Shown: piece by piece, positions 51,819-61,707 of the stretch
Layout: the number at the start of each line of letters is the position of its first letter
How positions within the stretch are numbered: the stretch's first letter is position 1
NCBI GenBank assembly: GCA_003858485.1
Contig: RQYD01000010.1
Coordinates: forward strand, 1 to 64,000
Origin: Clostridiales bacterium COT073_COT-073
GTDB taxonomy: Bacteria; Bacillota; Clostridia; Lachnospirales; Vallitaleaceae
DNA length: 64,000 nt
Reading direction: 5' to 3'
Program-made: the position numbers and the translations under genes
Notes under the pieces: model-generated
What the model was told of the DNA's origin: nothing
The model's input: only the letters and a program-made list of their open reading frames with translations
Database searches by the model: none

Positions 51819-54128
51819 ATGAAAAAAGATAAATTCAATATTACCGGTATGAGTTGCTCAGCTTGCTCAGCAGCGGTTGAGCGGAATATCAAAAAAATGG
51901 AAGGAGTCAGCTTTTGTGAGGTCAATTTGCTGGCTAATAATATGCAGGTCGAATATGATGAAGCGGTGGTCAGCGCCGAAGAGATGGTGGCCAAAATTGA
52001 AAAAATCGGTTATGGCGCTTCCCTGGATATGCCTGAAGAAAAAAAGAGGGGCAAAAAAGTAGCCAAAACTGCCTTACAGGAGCAAAAAGATATTCAGGTG
52101 GCTGAGCAAAAAGAAATGAAAACCCGATTGTGGGGGTCGGTTTTATGTATGATCCCGCTGATGTATTTAAGTATGGGGCATATGGTCAATGCACCCATGC
52201 CGGCCTTTTTGGATGGAGTGCAAAATGGAGCGGCCTTTACCTTTAGTCAGTTTTTGCTGACATTGCCGATCGTGCTTTTAAATAAAAAGTATTTTGTTGG
52301 CGGCTTTAAGGGACTGATCAATAAAGCGCCAAATATGGACAGTTTGGTTGCCCTGGGTTCATCAGCAGCGCTGATCTACGGTATTTTTGCTTTTTACCGG
52401 ATCAGCCATGCGATTGGCAATGGACAACTGGAAGTGGCGCATCATTATTTGCATGATCTGTATTTTGAAAGTGCAGCCATGATCCTGACTTTAATTACTG
52501 TGGGCAAGAGCCTGGAAAGCATCAGCAAAGGTAAGACCAAGGCGGCAATGGAAGCGCTGATGAACTTATCGCCTAAAACAGCAATATTGCTGGTAAATGG
52601 AGAGGAAAAAGAAATTTTACTGGAAGAAGTAAAAATTGGCGATACTCTGGCAGTGAAACCGGGCAGCCGGGTGCCGCTTGACGGAGTGGTGCTGAGCGGG
52701 ATGTCGGCGGTGGACGAATCGGCACTGACCGGGGAAAGTATCCCGGTGGAAAAGCATGCCGGTGATGCCGTTACGGGTGCGACTTTAAATACCAGTGGTT
52801 ATTTTACTATGCAAGTTACCAAAACCGGAGAGGATACGGCTCTGGCCAAAATTATTGCTTTAGTAGAAGAAGCCGGTACTTCCAAAGCGCCGATCGCTAA
52901 ATTGGCAGATCAAATATCGGGAGTATTTGTGCCGATCGTCATGGGCATTGCATTAGTTACCTTGATCGGCTGGCTGATGGCTGGACAAACTTTTGAATTT
53001 GCCCTGGTCAGAGCCATTTCGGTCTTGATTATTTCCTGTCCCTGTGCGCTGGGACTGGCTACACCGGTGGCAATTATGGTCGGTACCGGGGTCGGAGCCA
53101 AGCATGGTATTTTATATAAAAATGCTGAAGCACTGGAGAATTTATGCCATATTCAGGTGATGGCAGTTGATAAAACCGGTACCATCACCGAGGGCAAGCC
53201 GGTGGTGACAGATGTCAAGGCATTTCAAATGGATGAACAGAATCTGCTGGCCATTGCGGCAGCACTGGAAGCGAAATCGGAACATCCGATTGCTCTGGCG
53301 ATTATCGATAAAGCCAAAGCATCAGGGATCATGGCTTTAAATGCTGAGGAATTTCAAGCTTTGTCTGGTTTGGGTATTCAGGCAAAAATTGAAGGAAAAA
53401 CATATTTTGCCGGCAATCAAAGGCTGATGACCGAGCAGGGCTTAGCCGGGGAAAATGAAAAATGGCAAAGCAGCAAGGAATTTGCTCTTAATTACGCCAA
53501 AGCCGGAAAAACGCCGCTTTATTTTGCGGATGAACAAGGCTTGATTGGAATGATTGCGGTAGCCGACCTGCCAAAGGAAAGTAGTAAGCCGGCCATTGCC
53601 GGGCTTCAGGCAGAAGGAATTGAAGTGGTGATGCTGACTGGTGATAATAAGGAAACAGCGGCGGCGGTTAAAAATATGGTGGGAGTCGATCAGGTGATTG
53701 CCGAAGTCCTGCCCCAGGATAAAGACAGCGAAGTTAAAAATTTGATGGCCGGTGGCAAAAAGACAGCCATGATCGGGGATGGCATTAATGATGCACCGGC
53801 GCTGGCCAGAGCAGATGTTGGCATTGCCATTGGGGCCGGTACGGATGTGGCCCTGGAGTCAGCCGATATTGTGCTGATGAAAAGTGATTTATATGATGCT
53901 TATGTGGCTTATGAATTATCGGCAGCCACTCTTAGAAATATCAAAATGAATCTTTTCTGGGCGTTCTTTTATAATGTGATCGGTATTCCGGTGGCGGCCG
54001 GGCTTTTATATCCGATCAATGGTCTGGTATTAAGCCCAATGATCGGGGCAGCGGCCATGAGTTTTTCCAGTGTGTTTGTAGTTACCAATGCCTTGCGTTT
54101 AAATGGCTTTAAGGTAAAGGGGAAATAA
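51819..54128 (+). CDS. copA: Copper-translocating P-type ATPase
   Basis: 769 residues. One N-terminal heavy-metal domain ([14 protein letters not shown]), eight membrane helices with the ion-binding CPC in [14 protein letters not shown], actuator TGES, phosphorylation site DKTGTITEG, an HP motif in [10 protein letters not shown] and hinge [11 protein letters not shown]. Together they mark a P1B-1 Cu(I) exporter. ATG 51819 has GGAG 5-6 bp upstream and is preferred to ATG 51792. There is no CopZ or CsoR gene beside it. A terminator follows. Confidence 0.94.
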   Translation: MKKDKFNITGMSCSACSAAVERNIKKMEGVSFCEVNLLANNMQVEYDEAVVSAEEMVAKIEKIGYGASLDMPEEKKRGKKVAKTALQEQKDIQVAEQKEMKTRLWGSVLCMIPLMYLSMGHMVNAPMPAFLDGVQNGAAFTFSQFLLTLPIVLLNKKYFVGGFKGLINKAPNMDSLVALGSSAALIYGIFAFYRISHAIGNGQLEVAHHYLHDLYFESAAMILTLITVGKSLESISKGKTKAAMEALMNLSPKTAILLVNGEEKEILLEEVKIGDTLAVKPGSRVPLDGVVLSGMSAVDESALTGESIPVEKHAGDAVTGATLNTSGYFTMQVTKTGEDTALAKIIALVEEAGTSKAPIAKLADQISGVFVPIVMGIALVTLIGWLMAGQTFEFALVRAISVLIISCPCALGLATPVAIMVGTGVGAKHGILYKNAEALENLCHIQVMAVDKTGTITEGKPVVTDVKAFQMDEQNLLAIAAALEAKSEHPIALAIIDKAKASGIMALNAEEFQALSGLGIQAKIEGKTYFAGNQRLMTEQGLAGENEKWQSSKEFALNYAKAGKTPLYFADEQGLIGMIAVADLPKESSKPAIAGLQAEGIEVVMLTGDNKETAAAVKNMVGVDQVIAEVLPQDKDSEVKNLMAGGKKTAMIGDGINDAPALARADVGIAIGAGTDVALESADIVLMKSDLYDAYVAYELSAATLRNIKMNLFWAFFYNVIGIPVAAGLLYPINGLVLSPMIGAAAMSFSSVFVVTNALRLNGFKVKGK

Positions 54129-54198
54129 CCAAGTCAAGCGGATACTGACAAATTTAAAGAACCGGCAAAGTTAAAAAAATGAATATAAGACTTTAAAT

Positions 54199-54295
54199 GG
54201 GCTGTTGCAAAAACAGATTTCACATAAGATATCCTGGTGAATCCTACCTTATATCTTATGTGAAAATCTTAAAAGGCAACCGGCCCTTTTATTTT
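54199..54295 (+). terminator. Large two-part hairpin terminator after copA
   Basis: Outer arms GGGCTGTTGC (54199-54208) and GCAACCGGCCC (54276-54286); inner arms AGATTTCACATAAGATAT (54215-54232) and ATATCTTATGTGAAAATCT (54251-54269). TTTTATTTTTACTT follows. Confidence 0.75.
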
Positions 54296-54487
54296 TACTT
54301 ACTGCCATCAAGGCAAGGCCGGTTTTCCAGCAAATGAAAAATGACTTACCGAAATCAAAAAGCCAGAATCGGCTGTAATTTTGGGAGTTACCAGACAGGC
54401 CATACTGGTTCGGCTGCGATCATTTTGGCCAAATTATCTTGTATTAACTGGGTTTGCAGTGGCTCAAACTAAAATAAAAATATGGTA

Positions 54488-54527
54488 TTGACAAAACTGT
54501 ATATACTATATATAATGTGTATATAGA
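54488..54527 (+). promoter_or_regulatory. Consensus promoter with operator-like dyad
   Basis: TTGACA (54488-54493), 17 bp, TATAAT (54511-54516), both exact. CTGTATATAC and GTGTATATAG flank the -10 box as an imperfect inverted repeat (about 54498-54527), a plausible binding site for the regulator that follows. Confidence 0.75.
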
Positions 54528-54557
54528 AAATACACAGAAAAGTGAGGAGCTAAGAAA

Positions 54558-54944
54558 TTGAATATTATAATTTCCAATAACTCAGATAAACCACTTTATC
54601 AACAGATCAAAGAGCAGATTAAGGATGCGATTTTTAAAGGGGAATTAAACGAAGGAGAAATTTTGCCATCAATTCGTGAATTTGCTAATGATATTCAAGT
54701 AAGCGTATTAACAATCCGGCGGGTGTACAGTGATTTAGAAAAGGAAGGTTTTGCTGTTAGTCATGCCGGGCGTGGAACTTTTGTATCCAAAGGTAATCTT
54801 GAATTGTTGAGGGACTCAAAGCGACGGAATATTGAAGTGGAAATGCAAAAGATAATACATACTGCCAGGTTATTTGGCATTACTAAGGCGGAATTGGGTG
54901 AAATTTTGGATATCTTATTTGATGAGGAGATTGAAAATGGATAA
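54558..54944 (+). CDS. GntR-family regulator, YtrA subfamily
   Basis: 128 residues, TTG start with GAGGAG 8 bp upstream. Winged helix (PLYQQIKEQIKDAIFKGEL; FANDIQVSVLTIRRVYSDL; GRGTFVS) plus a short helical tail. It heads a five-gene ABC-2 exporter operon and overlaps the first ATPase gene by 8 bp. In Bacillus, YtrA responds to cell-wall antibiotics and controls similar exporters; the inducer here is unknown. Confidence 0.93.
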   Translation: MNIIISNNSDKPLYQQIKEQIKDAIFKGELNEGEILPSIREFANDIQVSVLTIRRVYSDLEKEGFAVSHAGRGTFVSKGNLELLRDSKRRNIEVEMQKIIHTARLFGITKAELGEILDILFDEEIENG

Positions 54945-55800
54945 TGTAATTATTGCAAAAAAACTCCAAAAATCATATCAGGGATTTCAACTAAAAAATA
55001 TTGATCTGGAGATACCATTGGGCTGTGTTACCGGTATGATAGGCGTAAACGGTTCCGGAAAAACAACAATTGTAAAATGTCTTTTGAATTTGATATCCCG
55101 TCAAGAAGGAATGATTCAATTTTGGGGTCTTGATCTTGACTTTCATGAGCAGGAAATAAAAAATCGAGTAGGTGTCGTTCTGGGAGAAAATACATTTTAT
55201 GAAAGTTTAACTTTATTGGAAATGAAAAATATATTTGCGGCGGCATATAAAAATTGGAGGGAAGATATTTTTAGAAAATATATGAACCATTTTGGGCTTG
55301 ATTCCAGAAAAAAAATATTTTCTTTATCACGGGAAATGAAGGCACAGTTTGCTTTATGTTTGGCATTATCGCATCAAGCGGAACTGCTGATCATGGATGA
55401 ACCGACCACTGGACTTGACCCAATGACCCGCAAGGAGATGATCAATATTTTGCTTGAATATATGAAAACAGATGGACGTTCCGTATTGTTTTTAACTCAT
55501 ACGGTATCTGATTTGGATAAATTTGCTGATGTAATTATTTTGGTTGATCATGGACAGGTCATATTCCTGGAAGAAAAAGATGTTTTAGAAGATAAGCATA
55601 AACGGATAAGAGGAAGAATCGAGCAACTTGATCCTCAAATCAGAAAATTATTTTTAGCAATTGAAGAAACAGGGTATGGATTTCAGGGGATATGTAAAGA
55701 TTACCGACAAATAAAGGAGATCTGCCCGCAACTGCCGATGGAGAGGGTTGGTATTGAGAATATCATGTTAGCTTACTTAAAGGGAGGAGTACATGCTTAA
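54937..55800 (+). CDS. ABC transporter ATP-binding protein 1 (YtrB-like)
   Basis: 287 residues. Walker A GVNGSGKTT, Walker B with D-loop LLIMDEPTTGLDP and H-loop FLTHTVSDLDK are intact. The signature motif is degenerate (SLSREMKAQFALCLAL in place of LSGGQ), which is usual for the bacitracin/YtrB-type ATPases that follow YtrA regulators. The ATG at 54937 overlaps the regulator gene. The C-terminal ~70 residues are a family-specific extension. Confidence 0.92.
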   Translation: MDNVIIAKKLQKSYQGFQLKNIDLEIPLGCVTGMIGVNGSGKTTIVKCLLNLISRQEGMIQFWGLDLDFHEQEIKNRVGVVLGENTFYESLTLLEMKNIFAAAYKNWREDIFRKYMNHFGLDSRKKIFSLSREMKAQFALCLALSHQAELLIMDEPTTGLDPMTRKEMINILLEYMKTDGRSVLFLTHTVSDLDKFADVIILVDHGQVIFLEEKDVLEDKHKRIRGRIEQLDPQIRKLFLAIEETGYGFQGICKDYRQIKEICPQLPMERVGIENIMLAYLKGGVHA

Positions 55801-56434
55801 TTTTTTGATCAAAGATTATTTATTGCTCAGGCGAAATATCTGGATGATTGTGGTGTTGACTTTGGTACTTCCGTTAATCGTCAGGCTGATTGATTTTACG
55901 CTACCAGGCACAATTTCTTTTTTTTACATGATTATCATGAGTCCCCTGCTAACAGAATACTCTTTATCAATGGAAGAAGAAAAAAATGCGGATGCTTTGG
56001 CATACATATGTTCTCTTCCCAATGGCAGGAGAAATTATGTTTATGCTAAGTATATGGGAGCATTCCTTGTTATATTATATTGTTTGCTTGTTTATTGCGG
56101 AATGTATTTTATTTTTTATTCAGGCAAATCTTTTTACAGCAGTACGGTTGTTAAAATACTTTTTTGTGGTATCAGTTTGATGGCTGTTTACATTCCGGTA
56201 GACATCAAACATGGTATAAATGGGGTAAAATATATATTTATTCCAACCGTGCTGCTTGTTTCATCTGGCCCGCTTTTTTTTTCGAGATTATTGACGGACA
56301 ATGGATGGAAAGAAGCAATGCACTATGTAATTACCAAAAATGAAAATATACTTATTTTGATTTTTGTTGGTGTCTGTGTATATGGAATTTCCGCAATGAT
56401 TTCAATAAGAATTATGCGCAGAAAGGAAGTATGA
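55793..56434 (+). CDS. ABC-2 type permease 1
   Basis: 213 residues, six membrane helices. LIKDYLLLRRN at the N-terminus and SMEEEKNADALAYICSLPNGR between helices 2 and 3 are the pattern of the ABC-2 permeases paired with YtrB-type ATPases. It overlaps the ATPase gene by 8 bp and forms the exporter's membrane part. Confidence 0.88.
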   Translation: MLNFLIKDYLLLRRNIWMIVVLTLVLPLIVRLIDFTLPGTISFFYMIIMSPLLTEYSLSMEEEKNADALAYICSLPNGRRNYVYAKYMGAFLVILYCLLVYCGMYFIFYSGKSFYSSTVVKILFCGISLMAVYIPVDIKHGINGVKYIFIPTVLLVSSGPLFFSRLLTDNGWKEAMHYVITKNENILILIFVGVCVYGISAMISIRIMRRKEV

Positions 56435-56456
56435 AGACGAGCCAGATGCCAAGACA

Positions 56457-56493
56457 CAGAGCCAATAGTATAAAATGCTATTGGCTCTGTTTA
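56457..56493 (+). terminator. Strong terminator within the exporter cluster
   Basis: CAGAGCCAATAG (56457-56468) pairs perfectly with CTATTGGCTCTG (56478-56489), then TTTAAAT. The second ATPase/permease pair therefore may need partial read-through or its own promoter. Confidence 0.8.
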
Positions 56494-56530
56494 AATATAG
56501 CGATAAATTAAAATATGACACAGAAATAAT

Positions 56531-56647
56531 TTGAAAACAGGAAAAGGAGAAAAAACAAAAGAAGATTGTAAATGGTATGTGAATAATGTTTCTACTATTG
56601 TGAAAGAAAGGTTTCCGATCATGGAAATGGTGGAAGGAGGAGTGTAA
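56531..56647 (+). pseudogene. ORF fragment coupled to the second ATPase gene
   Basis: The frame from TTG 56531 encodes 38 residues (KEDCKWYVNNVSTIVKERF is the recognisable middle) and its stop overlaps the next ATG (TAATG). It has no ribosome binding site of its own. It looks like the surviving C-terminal end of a gene that once preceded the ATPase, perhaps a second regulator, but I do not recognise it. Confidence 0.35.
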
Positions 56648-57492
56648 TGGATTATAGCATGGAGATAAATGGTGTGGTAAAAAGTTATCCGGGATCTTCT
56701 TTTATTTTGGATAATATTCATATGCAGATCCCATATGGAAAGATCATTGGCTTAATTGGCGAAAATGGAGCGGGAAAGACAACATTAATTCAATTGATTT
56801 TAAATCAAATATCAGCAGATAGCGGAAATATTAAAATTTTTGGTATGAATCACCGGAAAATGGAAAAGGATATTAAATCAAAAATTGGTTTTGTTATGGA
56901 TGAATGCTGTTTTCATACCTGCTTATCGGCAAAGGAAGTAGGCAAAATTTTGAAATATATTTATCTTCAGTGGAATAATAAGGATTTTGAGGTGTATTTA
57001 AGCAGATTTGAAATTGATCAGGAAAAAAGAATTACAGAACTATCAAAAGGGATGAAAAATAAATTGATGTTGGCCACAGCTTTAGCCCACAATCCAGATA
57101 TTTTGATTTTGGATGAGATAACATCCGGGCTTGATCCGGTAGTCAGAGATGATATTTTGAATATTTTAAAAGATTTTATAGCCACTCAGAAAAAAAGTGT
57201 ATTTTTTTCTACGCATATTACCAGTGATTTAGATAAGGCAGCCGATATAATTGCATTTATTCATAAAGGAAAGCTGGTATTTATGGAAGAAAAGGAAAAA
57301 ATAAAAAATACTTTTCGGATATATTCTTGTTCCAACGAAAAAACAGATAATATAAAAAATTCTGAAATTTGTGCAAAATACTATGAAAATGGTCAATGGC
57401 ACTTTTTGCTAAAAAACTCAAAATCAGAAATAATTGGTAAAGAACCGACTCTGGATGAGATCATGTTGCTTTTTATTAAGGGAGGAAGATAG
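56647..57492 (+). CDS. ABC transporter ATP-binding protein 2 (YtrB-like)
   Basis: 281 residues. Walker A GENGAGKTT; degenerate signature TELSKGMKNKLMLATAL; Walker B ILILDEITSGLDP; H-loop FFSTHITSDLDK. It is a paralogue of the ATPase at 54937. GGAAGGAGGAG upstream is a strong ribosome binding site. It partners the permease that follows. Confidence 0.92.
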   Translation: MDYSMEINGVVKSYPGSSFILDNIHMQIPYGKIIGLIGENGAGKTTLIQLILNQISADSGNIKIFGMNHRKMEKDIKSKIGFVMDECCFHTCLSAKEVGKILKYIYLQWNNKDFEVYLSRFEIDQEKRITELSKGMKNKLMLATALAHNPDILILDEITSGLDPVVRDDILNILKDFIATQKKSVFFSTHITSDLDKAADIIAFIHKGKLVFMEEKEKIKNTFRIYSCSNEKTDNIKNSEICAKYYENGQWHFLLKNSKSEIIGKEPTLDEIMLLFIKGGR

Positions 57493-57493
57493 G

Positions 57494-58123
57494 ATGAGAG
57501 GATTATTGATAAAAGATGGTTATTTGATTCTGAAAAATCTTAGTATGATTTATTTGGCTGCCTTTTTAATGGCAATTTTACCTGGATTCCGTAATCCGTC
57601 AATGCTATTGCCATTACTATCTATGTTAGTGGCAGTTGTTTTAGGCAGTCAGGTAGCGGTAACCTTGTCCTGGGACGAAAAAGCCAAGTGGAAAACCATG
57701 CTGGTTTCATTTCCGCTTTCGGTTTTTCAGGAAGTGGCCGGGAAGTATGTACTTAGCCTGATCCTGAGTATAATTTCATTTATAGCAGTATGTTTATTGG
57801 GCGGACTGGCCAGAAGAGCGAATATAATAATGGATCAGAATATTATTTTATTTGCCGGACTAAGTTTTTGCGTGTGTTTGCTTTATAATATGATTATGAT
57901 ACCGGCAACTTATTTATTCGGATCAGGAAAAAGCCGAATGGTATTGATTATCTTTGTCGGTGTGCTCCCAACAGTTGCAGCATTGCTTTTACGAACATTG
58001 AGGATTGATATAACCAGAATTTCATTTGACCGCAGATTTCTTGCGGTAATGCTGTTTTCAGGGATGATAATATTACTAACCATTTCTTTTTTCATTTCCT
58101 ATATGAAGCAAAAAGTCAGATAA
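57494..58123 (+). CDS. ABC-2 type permease 2
   Basis: 209 residues, six membrane helices. MRGLLIKDGYLILKN and LSWDEKAKWKTMLVSFPLS mirror the first permease, so the two pairs arose by duplication or may form heteromers. ATG 57494 follows GGAGG. No gene follows for 260 bp. Confidence 0.88.
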   Translation: MRGLLIKDGYLILKNLSMIYLAAFLMAILPGFRNPSMLLPLLSMLVAVVLGSQVAVTLSWDEKAKWKTMLVSFPLSVFQEVAGKYVLSLILSIISFIAVCLLGGLARRANIIMDQNIILFAGLSFCVCLLYNMIMIPATYLFGSGKSRMVLIIFVGVLPTVAALLLRTLRIDITRISFDRRFLAVMLFSGMIILLTISFFISYMKQKVR

Positions 58124-58317
58124 TATTATCAGGGCACTTTTTTAAATATTAAGATAGAATCAGTAGAAAGAGGTCTTGTGGACCTGAGAAAATAGGGAAA
58201 AGCAGAGATTGATTGGCTTAAAGGAAAATGAGAATAAGGATTTAAATATCTTCAGCTTAAATTATGGGGCTGGAGATTTTTTTATCTTATTTATTTTGAG
58301 TTTCTAATAAAAAACAA

Positions 58318-58374
58318 TTGACAAATATTAAAGATCAGCAGTATAATTTGCTTATCGACGTTAACGTCGATAAG
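58318..58374 (+). promoter_or_regulatory. TetR-family promoter with perfect 24-bp palindrome
   Basis: TTGACA (58318-58323), 18 bp, TATAAT (58342-58347). A perfect palindrome occupies 58351-58374; its left half is CTTATCGACGTT and the right half is the reverse complement. It covers the expected transcription start and ends in the ribosome binding site AAGGAGG. An autorepression operator for the downstream TetR protein. Confidence 0.88.
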
Positions 58375-58383
58375 GAGGTTGAA

Positions 58384-58986
58384 ATGGTAAAATTTAAAAG
58401 GTTAACAGAGGAAGAGCGCAGGGAACAAATACAAACAGCAGCCAAAAAAGTTTTTTTGAAAAAAGGATTTCAAAAAACGACAATGGAAGACATTATTGCC
58501 GAAAGTGGGATGTCGAAGGGAGGGGTGTATAATTATTATAAAAATACCAGTGATATTTTGCATGACTTAATGATTGCAGGTACCAAATATCGGTTTCAGA
58601 TAATGGCCAAAGATTTTTCAAATCAGCAGCTTAGCGGACAGGAGATTTTGGTGGAAGCAATGATTGATAAAATGCTGGACTATAATGAGTACAAAGCAAT
58701 TTATGCAATCCTGCTTCAGGAGATGAAGTATGATGAGAAATTAAGGCAATTATATGAAAGACTTAAGCAAGAAAGTATGGACATGTTTTTTGATTTTTTG
58801 CAGGAAAATGGATTACATTGGTCTGAAAAATTAGTATATGGTGAAGCCATCATTGCCCTCATTAACAGCATGATTTTAGGGGTGGAGCTTTTGCCGGTAA
58901 GGGAAATTTTTCAGCAAAACCGGGAAATGTTCCGGTTGATGTTAAGATCTCTCCTGCAAGGCGGAATGGAGGATAAAAGTGAATAA
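58384..58986 (+). CDS. TetR-family transcriptional regulator
   Basis: 200 residues. The N-terminal DNA-binding domain (AAKKVFLKKGFQKTTMEDI; GMSKGGVYNYYKNTSDIL) precedes a ligand-binding domain of variable sequence. It overlaps the MATE pump gene by 8 bp and likely represses it until a drug or metabolite binds. ATG 58384 has AAGGAGG upstream; the open frame back to 58318 begins in the -35 box and is rejected. Confidence 0.94.
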   Translation: MVKFKRLTEEERREQIQTAAKKVFLKKGFQKTTMEDIIAESGMSKGGVYNYYKNTSDILHDLMIAGTKYRFQIMAKDFSNQQLSGQEILVEAMIDKMLDYNEYKAIYAILLQEMKYDEKLRQLYERLKQESMDMFFDFLQENGLHWSEKLVYGEAIIALINSMILGVELLPVREIFQQNREMFRLMLRSLLQGGMEDKSE

Positions 58987-60346
58987 AGATAAGCAACAGC
59001 AGATGATTTTAAATGATAATTTATGGAGTGTGATGTGGCGGCTTTCCTGGCCGGCAGTCGTGGCTATGGTGTTATATGGGCTGAATGTAATATTTGATGC
59101 GATTTTTGTTGGGCGATATGTTGGCGAATCAGCATTAGCCGGTGTATCCATTGCCTATCCATTGACCCAGTTGCCGCTGGGCATTGGTTCCTTGATTGGG
59201 GTTGGTGCCGGCTCTTATTTAAGTATTCTAATTGGTCGGCAAGATCAGGCAAAGCAGGCAAGAATCGTAGGCAATGTCAATTATCTGGTGCTGGTGTCAG
59301 GTATATTATTTGGCATTATCGGCTTATTGGGCATGACACCAATGCTGAAAATAATGGGCGCAGCCGGAACCGAATTGGTTTTTGCAGAAGAGTATTTTCG
59401 GATTGCATTATTTGGCTCGATTTTTTGGATTGGTGGAATTGGCTATAATATGATTATTCGGGCAGAGGGGAAAATGGGTACCGCCGCCTGGATGATGGGA
59501 GTAGGACTGATTACCAATGTGATTGCTAATTATATTTTTATGGCCATCCTCGATATGGGAGTAAAAGGAGCGGCCTGGGGCACTAATATTGGTATGTTTG
59601 TATATATTCTTTTGTTTTTTATTTACTGTCATCAGGGTAAGGCCAGCTTTCCGGCCAACGAAAAAGCAATTTATCGGGATAAAGCAATGGTTAAGGAAAT
59701 CCTGGGTCTTGGATTTCCGTCACTATTGATGACCATCATGTATGTGATTCAGGGGATTGTGGTGCTGAAAGCGCTGAATAATTATGGTACGATGGAAGAT
59801 GTCGCTTTTTATGGAGTAGCCTTTCGACTCTATAATTTGTTTTTAACACCAATTTATGGGTTGATGCGGGCGTTTCAGCCGGTGGCCGGAATTAATTTCG
59901 GTGCCGGGAAATACGAAAGGGTGATTTCTGCTTTTAAAATTTTTGCACTGGTGGCAGCAATTTTAATGCTTCCTTTATGGCTGGCTTCCATGATTTTCCC
60001 GCAGCAAACATTGGGAGTGATGCTTCCTACCAGAGCTTTGCTGCCGCATGAAATTACCAATTTTCGGATTTTAGTGGCGATTGCGCCGGGACTGCCTTTG
60101 ATGCTGATGGCAATGACTTTCTGGCCAGCTATCAAAAAGCCAAAACCGGCGGGAATGCTGGGAATTGCCAGGCAAGCAGTGCTGTATATTCCAGCCATGA
60201 TCATTTTGCCGAAATTATTTGGCATTGACTGGATTTACAGAGGTTCAACTTTGATTGATGCTTTTTTATGTATTCTGGTGGTATTTTTGATTCGTATGGA
60301 ATTTGTCGTTCTCAGAAAAGAAAAAGTAAGTGTGGAGATGGAATAA
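58979..60346 (+). CDS. MATE family multidrug efflux pump
   Basis: 455 residues, 12 membrane helices in two homologous halves (SWPAVVAMVLYGLNVIFDA and GFPSLLMTIMYVIQGIVV begin each half). It exports drugs or metabolites using Na+ or H+. GTG start with GGAGG 7 bp upstream, overlapping tetR; the pair is one operon. The family member type (NorM or DinF) is not decided. Confidence 0.94.
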   Translation: MNKDKQQQMILNDNLWSVMWRLSWPAVVAMVLYGLNVIFDAIFVGRYVGESALAGVSIAYPLTQLPLGIGSLIGVGAGSYLSILIGRQDQAKQARIVGNVNYLVLVSGILFGIIGLLGMTPMLKIMGAAGTELVFAEEYFRIALFGSIFWIGGIGYNMIIRAEGKMGTAAWMMGVGLITNVIANYIFMAILDMGVKGAAWGTNIGMFVYILLFFIYCHQGKASFPANEKAIYRDKAMVKEILGLGFPSLLMTIMYVIQGIVVLKALNNYGTMEDVAFYGVAFRLYNLFLTPIYGLMRAFQPVAGINFGAGKYERVISAFKIFALVAAILMLPLWLASMIFPQQTLGVMLPTRALLPHEITNFRILVAIAPGLPLMLMAMTFWPAIKKPKPAGMLGIARQAVLYIPAMIILPKLFGIDWIYRGSTLIDAFLCILVVFLIRMEFVVLRKEKVSVEME

Positions 60347-60665
60347 GGTATACGGCCGGACATGCCTTCAAGATATCGGAACAGCATAAATTTTTCTGAT
60401 TTTTTGTATCTATCCCAAATTTTATCAACCATATAGAATAAGAATGTCTAAATGGAATATAAAAATGTAACATTTTATGCTAGGATATCTTTGTTAGCGA
60501 TCACTAACTGAATAAAATTAAGGAATGATTGACTTTTAAAACCAGCTATGGGTGGGAATACAGATGCTATTATCGGGTTTATAGGCAGTTGGATGTTTTT
60601 GCCTTGCTGATATGGCTGGTGCCTGTAGTGTTATGATAACTCTATCCATTTAGAGGAGTGATAGT
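60347..60665. other. Spacer before the araC-family gene, with a 16-bp dyad
   Basis: No gene is seen. GTTAGCGATCACTAAC (60493-60508) is a near-perfect palindrome (one mismatched pair) and may be a regulator site. No convincing -35/-10 pair is placed beside it. TAGAGGAG at the end is the ribosome binding site of the next gene. Confidence 0.4.
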
Positions 60666-61688
60666 ATGAGATGGGATATGCCTGTTTTTAATGAGCAGAC
60701 AGTGGAGTTTAATAAAGTGTATGATGGGCGTTGGGATACCTTTCGTGGTTTAGGAAAAATTGGCGAATATCGTGTCTTAGCCCAAACAGAGGATTGTGTT
60801 GTAATTCGGGTGGAGAATGACACCGGCGAAGGCGACATGATTTTGTATCAGGTCTTTGATGGTGTGTTTTTGATGTATAATGATTTTCATATGTCTGCCT
60901 ATGCTTCTGTATATCAGGCGGTAGAAACAATGCTGGCGGTAGATTATTGCCGTGAGGGAAGCCTTGCTTTGGAACTGGATAATGGTATGTATTATATGAA
61001 GAAAGCGGGCAATGTTTGTATTGATTCGCGGGTTCATCACAGGGGAATGAATTATTTTCCGACCAATCATTATCATGGAATTACGATTGGATTTGTTAAT
61101 TCATTGGCAGAAAAGGCGATCAGTCAGTATGCAGCCGGTATTCCTATTAATCTTGCGGAGATACGAAGGAAATTCTGTGGAGAAGATGGATATTTTATTA
61201 TACAGGAGGAAGAAACACTAAAACGATTGTTTACTGATCTGTACCGAGTACCGGACAAGGCTAAGCTTCCTTATTTTCGGGTTAAAGTCTTGGAATTGTT
61301 GGTTTGCCTGTCGGTAATTGAGGCAAAGAACATAAAAGAAGAAGGCTCATACTTCTACAAGGATAAGGTGGAAAAAACCCGGGCAGTACAAAAACTGATC
61401 TCCGAAAATATAGAGCAGGATTACACGATTAAAGGGTTAGCGGAACAGTTTGAGATTTCGCAGACGGCTCTGAAAGAGTGTTTTAAGAGCCTGTATGGGA
61501 AGCCGATCTACACTTGGCTGAAAGAATATCGCATTGGTAAGGCCAGAGAATATCTGACAGAAAGAGAAGATATGAGCATTATAGATATTGCGATAGCAGT
61601 TGGTTACAAGAGTCAGGCAAAATTTGGTGCTGTGTTCAAAAAAATATGCGGCATGACTCCAAAGGAATATCGGAATCAAAGACATTAG
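60666..61688 (+). CDS. AraC-family transcriptional regulator
   Basis: 340 residues. The N-terminal ~220 residues form a sensor region; the C-terminal ~100 carry two helix-turn-helix units (IKGLAEQFEISQTALKECF; DIAIAVGYKSQAKFGAVFKK) and the family tail GMTPKEYRNQR. It probably activates the two ABC exporter genes that follow 19 bp downstream. In related clostridia such regulators sit before paired exporters of peptide or siderophore type. Confidence 0.93.
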   Translation: MRWDMPVFNEQTVEFNKVYDGRWDTFRGLGKIGEYRVLAQTEDCVVIRVENDTGEGDMILYQVFDGVFLMYNDFHMSAYASVYQAVETMLAVDYCREGSLALELDNGMYYMKKAGNVCIDSRVHHRGMNYFPTNHYHGITIGFVNSLAEKAISQYAAGIPINLAEIRRKFCGEDGYFIIQEEETLKRLFTDLYRVPDKAKLPYFRVKVLELLVCLSVIEAKNIKEEGSYFYKDKVEKTRAVQKLISENIEQDYTIKGLAEQFEISQTALKECFKSLYGKPIYTWLKEYRIGKAREYLTEREDMSIIDIAIAVGYKSQAKFGAVFKKICGMTPKEYRNQRH

Positions 61689-61707
61689 TTAAAGGAGAGA
61701 TACATAG

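Noticed and set aside
58318-58383. Longer N-terminus of the TetR regulator
   Set aside because: The proposed start codon is part of the -35 box and the segment contains the operator palindrome.
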